From assembly GCA_020698575.1 (NCBI GenBank), contig CM036252.1, forward strand, positions 10,788,901-10,852,900: a stretch of DNA of 64,000 bases, in the 5' to 3' direction. The notes under the pieces were generated by a model. That model did not search any database. It worked only from the letters and a program-made list of their open reading frames with translations, and was not told the origin of the DNA. This document shows positions 60,585-64,000 of the stretch, piece by piece. This DNA comes from Bostrychus sinensis. Its lineage: Eukaryota > Chordata > Actinopteri > Gobiiformes > Eleotridae. Every line of letters begins with the position of its first letter. The stretch's first letter is position 1. The position numbers and the translations under genes were made by a program.

Positions 60585-63248
60585 TCATGAGCAGTCGTCT
60601 TTATCGTCCGACTTTGTGCACGGCTGATATGACATGTCTGCTTCAATGACTGCAGGTGAAACGATAAAATCCTGCAGCGGTGGCCCCTCACTTGAATGGT
60701 ACCCGGAGTCACAAGTCTGCACCTCTGCATTATCATTCATACATTTATAACTTTCATTGACAAAGACAATTGGGCGCGGCGTCGTCTCGGTTACAGGGCT
60801 GGGTTCTTCGAGTCCTGATGTGTTCACAGCCGGCAAATGAGTTAAAATAGGTAGGGCTTTGTGAACGGCTTCCAGGACACACGCTTCGACGTCGACAGGT
60901 TCTGTGTCGGCGTGGCTGTAACGAGAAGAGCCTGCGCTGATCCCGCTGGTCTGTCCTGATCTGCCCCCGCTGCCTGACAGTGGCTCCTTTGACCTGGGTA
61001 AAGAGAGCAATTATTACCACACAAATAGGAAATCCAGGCGCACCTCAAAAAAGTCAAATATTGTGCAAAAATCTATATATTTCAGAGCTTCGGTTTAACG
61101 CGAAACACATTTTATATCAATGGAGTACACACAGAGTGAAATATTTGATAATTTAGTTATAATTCATAGTTAAAAAACACAAAATTCAGTCTCTCAGAAA
61201 ATTTTGATGATACATGACTGATTACATAAACAAATATATGCTTAAATATTTTACAGTTTGCGTCTTTTTTACTTACAGTGTTGGGCTGACTTTTGAAACA
61301 AGTGGCTCCACACTTAAAGAGCATATGGACAAGGACTCAGGCTTTAAAATCTGCATAAAAAGTTAAAGAAATGATTTCTAAAGAATAAGGAACAACAAAT
61401 GTGATGTTTTATACAGAGAACCAACATGACACTTTTTGTTCAAATGTAAAAAAAAAAAGCAGAGAAATGTTTTTTTCCACAATGATACCTCTTGTACATC
61501 GTCTTATTTTGTTTTCGGAGAAGCCTGTGTCATTTCCGGTCAAAAAAAAAAACTTGCTGGTTGAATAAAAGTAACTTTAAGTCAGAATTTGCCAGGGGTA
61601 TGAATAATTTCAGGCTTCACTGCATAAGGAGATAACTGACCGCAATCACCGCATCCTTCTTTGATTGTATATCCAGCAGTTTTGGTTTTTCCTTTTTGGC
61701 CGCTTTGTCCCACAACTTTCCCTTTAATCTGAAAGAGAAAACAAACATTTGCGTTACCGTCTCAAATCCTGCCGCACCAAGGCATAAGCCCGTGTACTTT
61801 CCTCGCTGGTCCTAAGCTCAGATAAATGAAGAGGACTGCGTCAGTAAAGGGCATCAAGTACAAAAACCTATGCCAAATTAAATTTACAAAGAGCCCTTCT
61901 AATGTGTACTTTAATAAACATGAAATTTTATATGTGACTTACTTTATGAAGGACACAAAAGCCACACCACTGACAAGGATTGCAGCGACACTTGGACACA
62001 AGATAACAGCGATGACCGCACTATATGGGGATGAAGCTGTGGAGAGATAAATGAATGATCTATTACAAGGAGTATGACATAAAAATGCTTGTAGTGAAAG
62101 GTGCACCACTCTATTTATGCATCAGAGATTTGATCAGCTTTGTGTTTGTTAACTACAGTACAGTACGTCACAGCCACATTAAAAGCTACAGGCTTTACAG
62201 TTTGTCTTTTTACATTAAGTAAGGACTTACCTGTTTTGAATTCCACCTCACTGCTGCTGTCACTAAATACTCCAGAGCTTGTGTAGGTCTTCATACTGAC
62301 CACATATGTTTTACTTGGCTCCAAAGTATCACCACTGATTACAGAATAGCTCATGTCATCCATTGTATTCGTCATTACATTTACAGAAGTCTGTTTAGAA
62401 GAACAACAACATCAGAAATTGCCAAGAAAAAAACTCTATAATAAATAACTATAAATCAAACCTTTTTGTTGCCTCCTTTTATCTGGAAGGTCACAATGGC
62501 CTGAAGTTTATCTCGAAGCGATCTTCTTACATTTGATTCCCAATGTATTTGATAAATCCCATTTGATTCCTTCACTGAGATAATGTTTGGAGTTTTGGGT
62601 TTGACTGTATGAAATCAAAATCATTTATATCTAAGTTACATCTATGTTTATATCTACAGCACTATTTAATGCAAATGAAGTCACAAATTGGATTTTATTT
62701 TATATAATTATATTTTAAAAATCCAAAATGTTTTTACGCTCTTTTAAAGACATTTTACTCACTCGTTTCTGTGATGCTGATGGTTTGAATGTGCACACTT
62801 TGTCCTTCTTTAGTAACATTTGCTGTAAAAACTGTCTCTAAAATCAGCTTCATTTCCAAGGTCCAGCAACATCCTCTGTCACAATGCTCAAAAGCGTGAG
62901 TCTTAGTCCTGCGCACAGTAACAGAATGCATTACAGTCGAGTTCCTAACAATCGAAGGCGTATCATAAAGGAGAAGGTACACCGTTACGCCGCATTACAA
63001 TAATAAAAGCAACTTACGCCTCAGTGTTGTAAAGAGTCATGATGTATTCAGTGCAGTTTAGTGCGTCCAAATGGCAGGACATCTTGTTTTCAGAGTCGTT
63101 GGTACAGTTCAGATTCAAACCTTGATTAGAGGAGTCATTATAGCCTAGAAAATAACATCTATACATTTAAATGTAAACTTGTGAAACTAAACTCACCAGA
63201 TGTTGCAAGTATAATATTTCCCAAAGTGAACAAGATGAAAGTAATCAT
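60585..63248 (-). CDS. class I cytokine receptor, IL-4R alpha-like
   Basis: Nine minus-strand exons with matching phases: 63,248-63,197, 63,144-63,018, 62,908-62,763, 62,604-62,462, 62,390-62,231, 62,036-61,943, 61,728-61,641, 61,350-61,277 and 60,993-60,585. They total 1,293 nt and 430 aa. Exon 1 is a signal peptide (MITFILFTLGNIILATSG). Residues 18-108 form the cysteine-rich first receptor domain. Residues 109-209 are a fibronectin III domain starting KPKTPNIISV and ending GVFSDSSSEVEFKT, where the WSXWS signature is reduced to FSDSS. The transmembrane helix is near 215-239. A Box1-like LWDKAAKKEKPKLL and an acidic, Ser-rich tail follow. Tail tyrosines lie in ESYKCMN and CDSGYHSSEG, possible STAT docking sites. 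Exon layout and domain order fit the IL-4R, IL-21R and IL-2R beta group; IL-4R alpha is the best guess. It would pass cytokine signals through JAK and STAT proteins. Confidence 0.82.
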
Positions 63249-64000
63249 GTTGTCAAATTGCTGAAACGAGAAAACAACAAAATGTACCACAGAGTATAGG
63301 TTACTTCAATAGGCCAAATGTAGCCTAATTCTATTAAAAATCAGAAATCAATAGGCCACCACCTTTCTGTTAATCCTAAAATGCTATCTGTTTGTAGAGT
63401 CACTGAGCTGCACACTAAGTCCTTCCAAGGAAATATGTCTCTTCCTTAAATGGACAGAATCTTGGGAAACATTGTGCCACACTTTCCGTGGAAGGACGTC
63501 GCAATCATGGCACCAGATGTATGTTCCCAACACCCCCAGCTGGAGGCGCTATTGTACAAAGACGCACTTTATGAGAGGGCTGCTGCAGGGCAGGAATAGC
63601 CTACTCCTCTAATCTGTCCGCTGCTGCAGACGTTGTACTGAGGACTAAAATGTTGAGTGTCATTTCTGACTCTCCCCCCGCGGGTATCAAGGGTCTGGAC
63701 GGCTTTGAATAAAAATGGTTCGTAAATGTGTTTTTGTTATTATTATTTCTGTTTATTTTGATAGAGCTTTTATTCGCCGCCTTCCTTTGTGTCTTTTGTG
63801 CGTCTGTGTCCATAGCCGTGGCCTTTTTTCTTGGCGTAAACATTTTTATTTTCCTATTCCCACAATAATCAATAATTTTGGGTTTCTTTCGCATTTGTCC
63901 ACTGCCTGAGTGAAGTTCACTTTACGTAAAAATCACTGGATTACGACAGGTGCATTTGACAAAAGTGTGTCTACGTGCAGATGGGCCCCTCATTGTAGGC
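63249..64000. other. upstream flank of the cytokine receptor gene
   Basis: Probably holds the 5' UTR and promoter of the minus-strand receptor. No TATA box was obvious. A minus-strand open frame of 97 codons at 63,894-63,601 has no supporting feature. Confidence 0.35.

Overview
The window looks like nuclear DNA of a ray-finned (teleost) fish. Genes are split by GT-AG introns, immune receptors follow the vertebrate one-domain-per-exon, phase-1 plan, and the spaces between are packed with fish-type repeats: hAT and piggyBac-like MITEs, tRNA-derived SINEs, LINE reverse-transcriptase scraps and a Ty3/Gypsy element primed by a vertebrate-type tRNA-Thr. No bacterial or organelle features were seen. 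All gene models were built by hand from open frames, splice consensus and phase agreement; species and orthology are not established.

Layout. (1) 0.8-7.5 kb, plus strand: a two-Ig-domain Fc-receptor-like membrane protein (five exons, 249 aa). (2) 9.7-12.2 kb, minus strand: a partly resolved membrane protein with one or two cysteine-rich, possibly Ig-like exons and a transmembrane exon. (3) 14.4-21.5 kb, plus strand: a complete 15-exon ubiquitin-specific protease of the USP37/26/29 type (472 aa), followed directly by a 2.8-kb, 23-bp minisatellite. (4) 24.4-26.1 kb: a palindromic element with perfect 53-bp inverted ends enclosing a 29-copy, 20-bp satellite. (5) 26-41 kb: no gene recognised; a LINE fragment, MITEs and local low-copy repeats. 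(6) 41.1-51.3 kb, minus strand: a one-V-domain receptor or ligand gene (199 aa) whose first coding intron carries an intact Ty3/Gypsy retrotransposon (42,658-50,895). (7) 51.3-59.4 kb: repeats, a duplicated copy of the 39-40 kb segment and a CpG-rich possible promoter. (8) 60.6-63.2 kb, minus strand: a nine-exon class I cytokine receptor resembling IL-4R alpha (430 aa).

Together this is an immune-receptor neighbourhood (FcR-like, V-set protein, cytokine receptor) with one deubiquitinase, heavily reshaped by transposons and satellites. The most striking item is the retrotransposon. Its two 757-bp LTRs look identical, both large frames are open, and it has a tRNA-Thr primer site, a polypurine tract and a 4-bp target duplication. 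It also shows a textbook -1 frameshift signal (T TTA AAC, 7-nt spacer, stem-loop) and a MYND-type zinc finger at the start of Pol. It landed six bases from the splice acceptor of the V-domain exon, so it may be a very recent, possibly polymorphic, damaging insertion.
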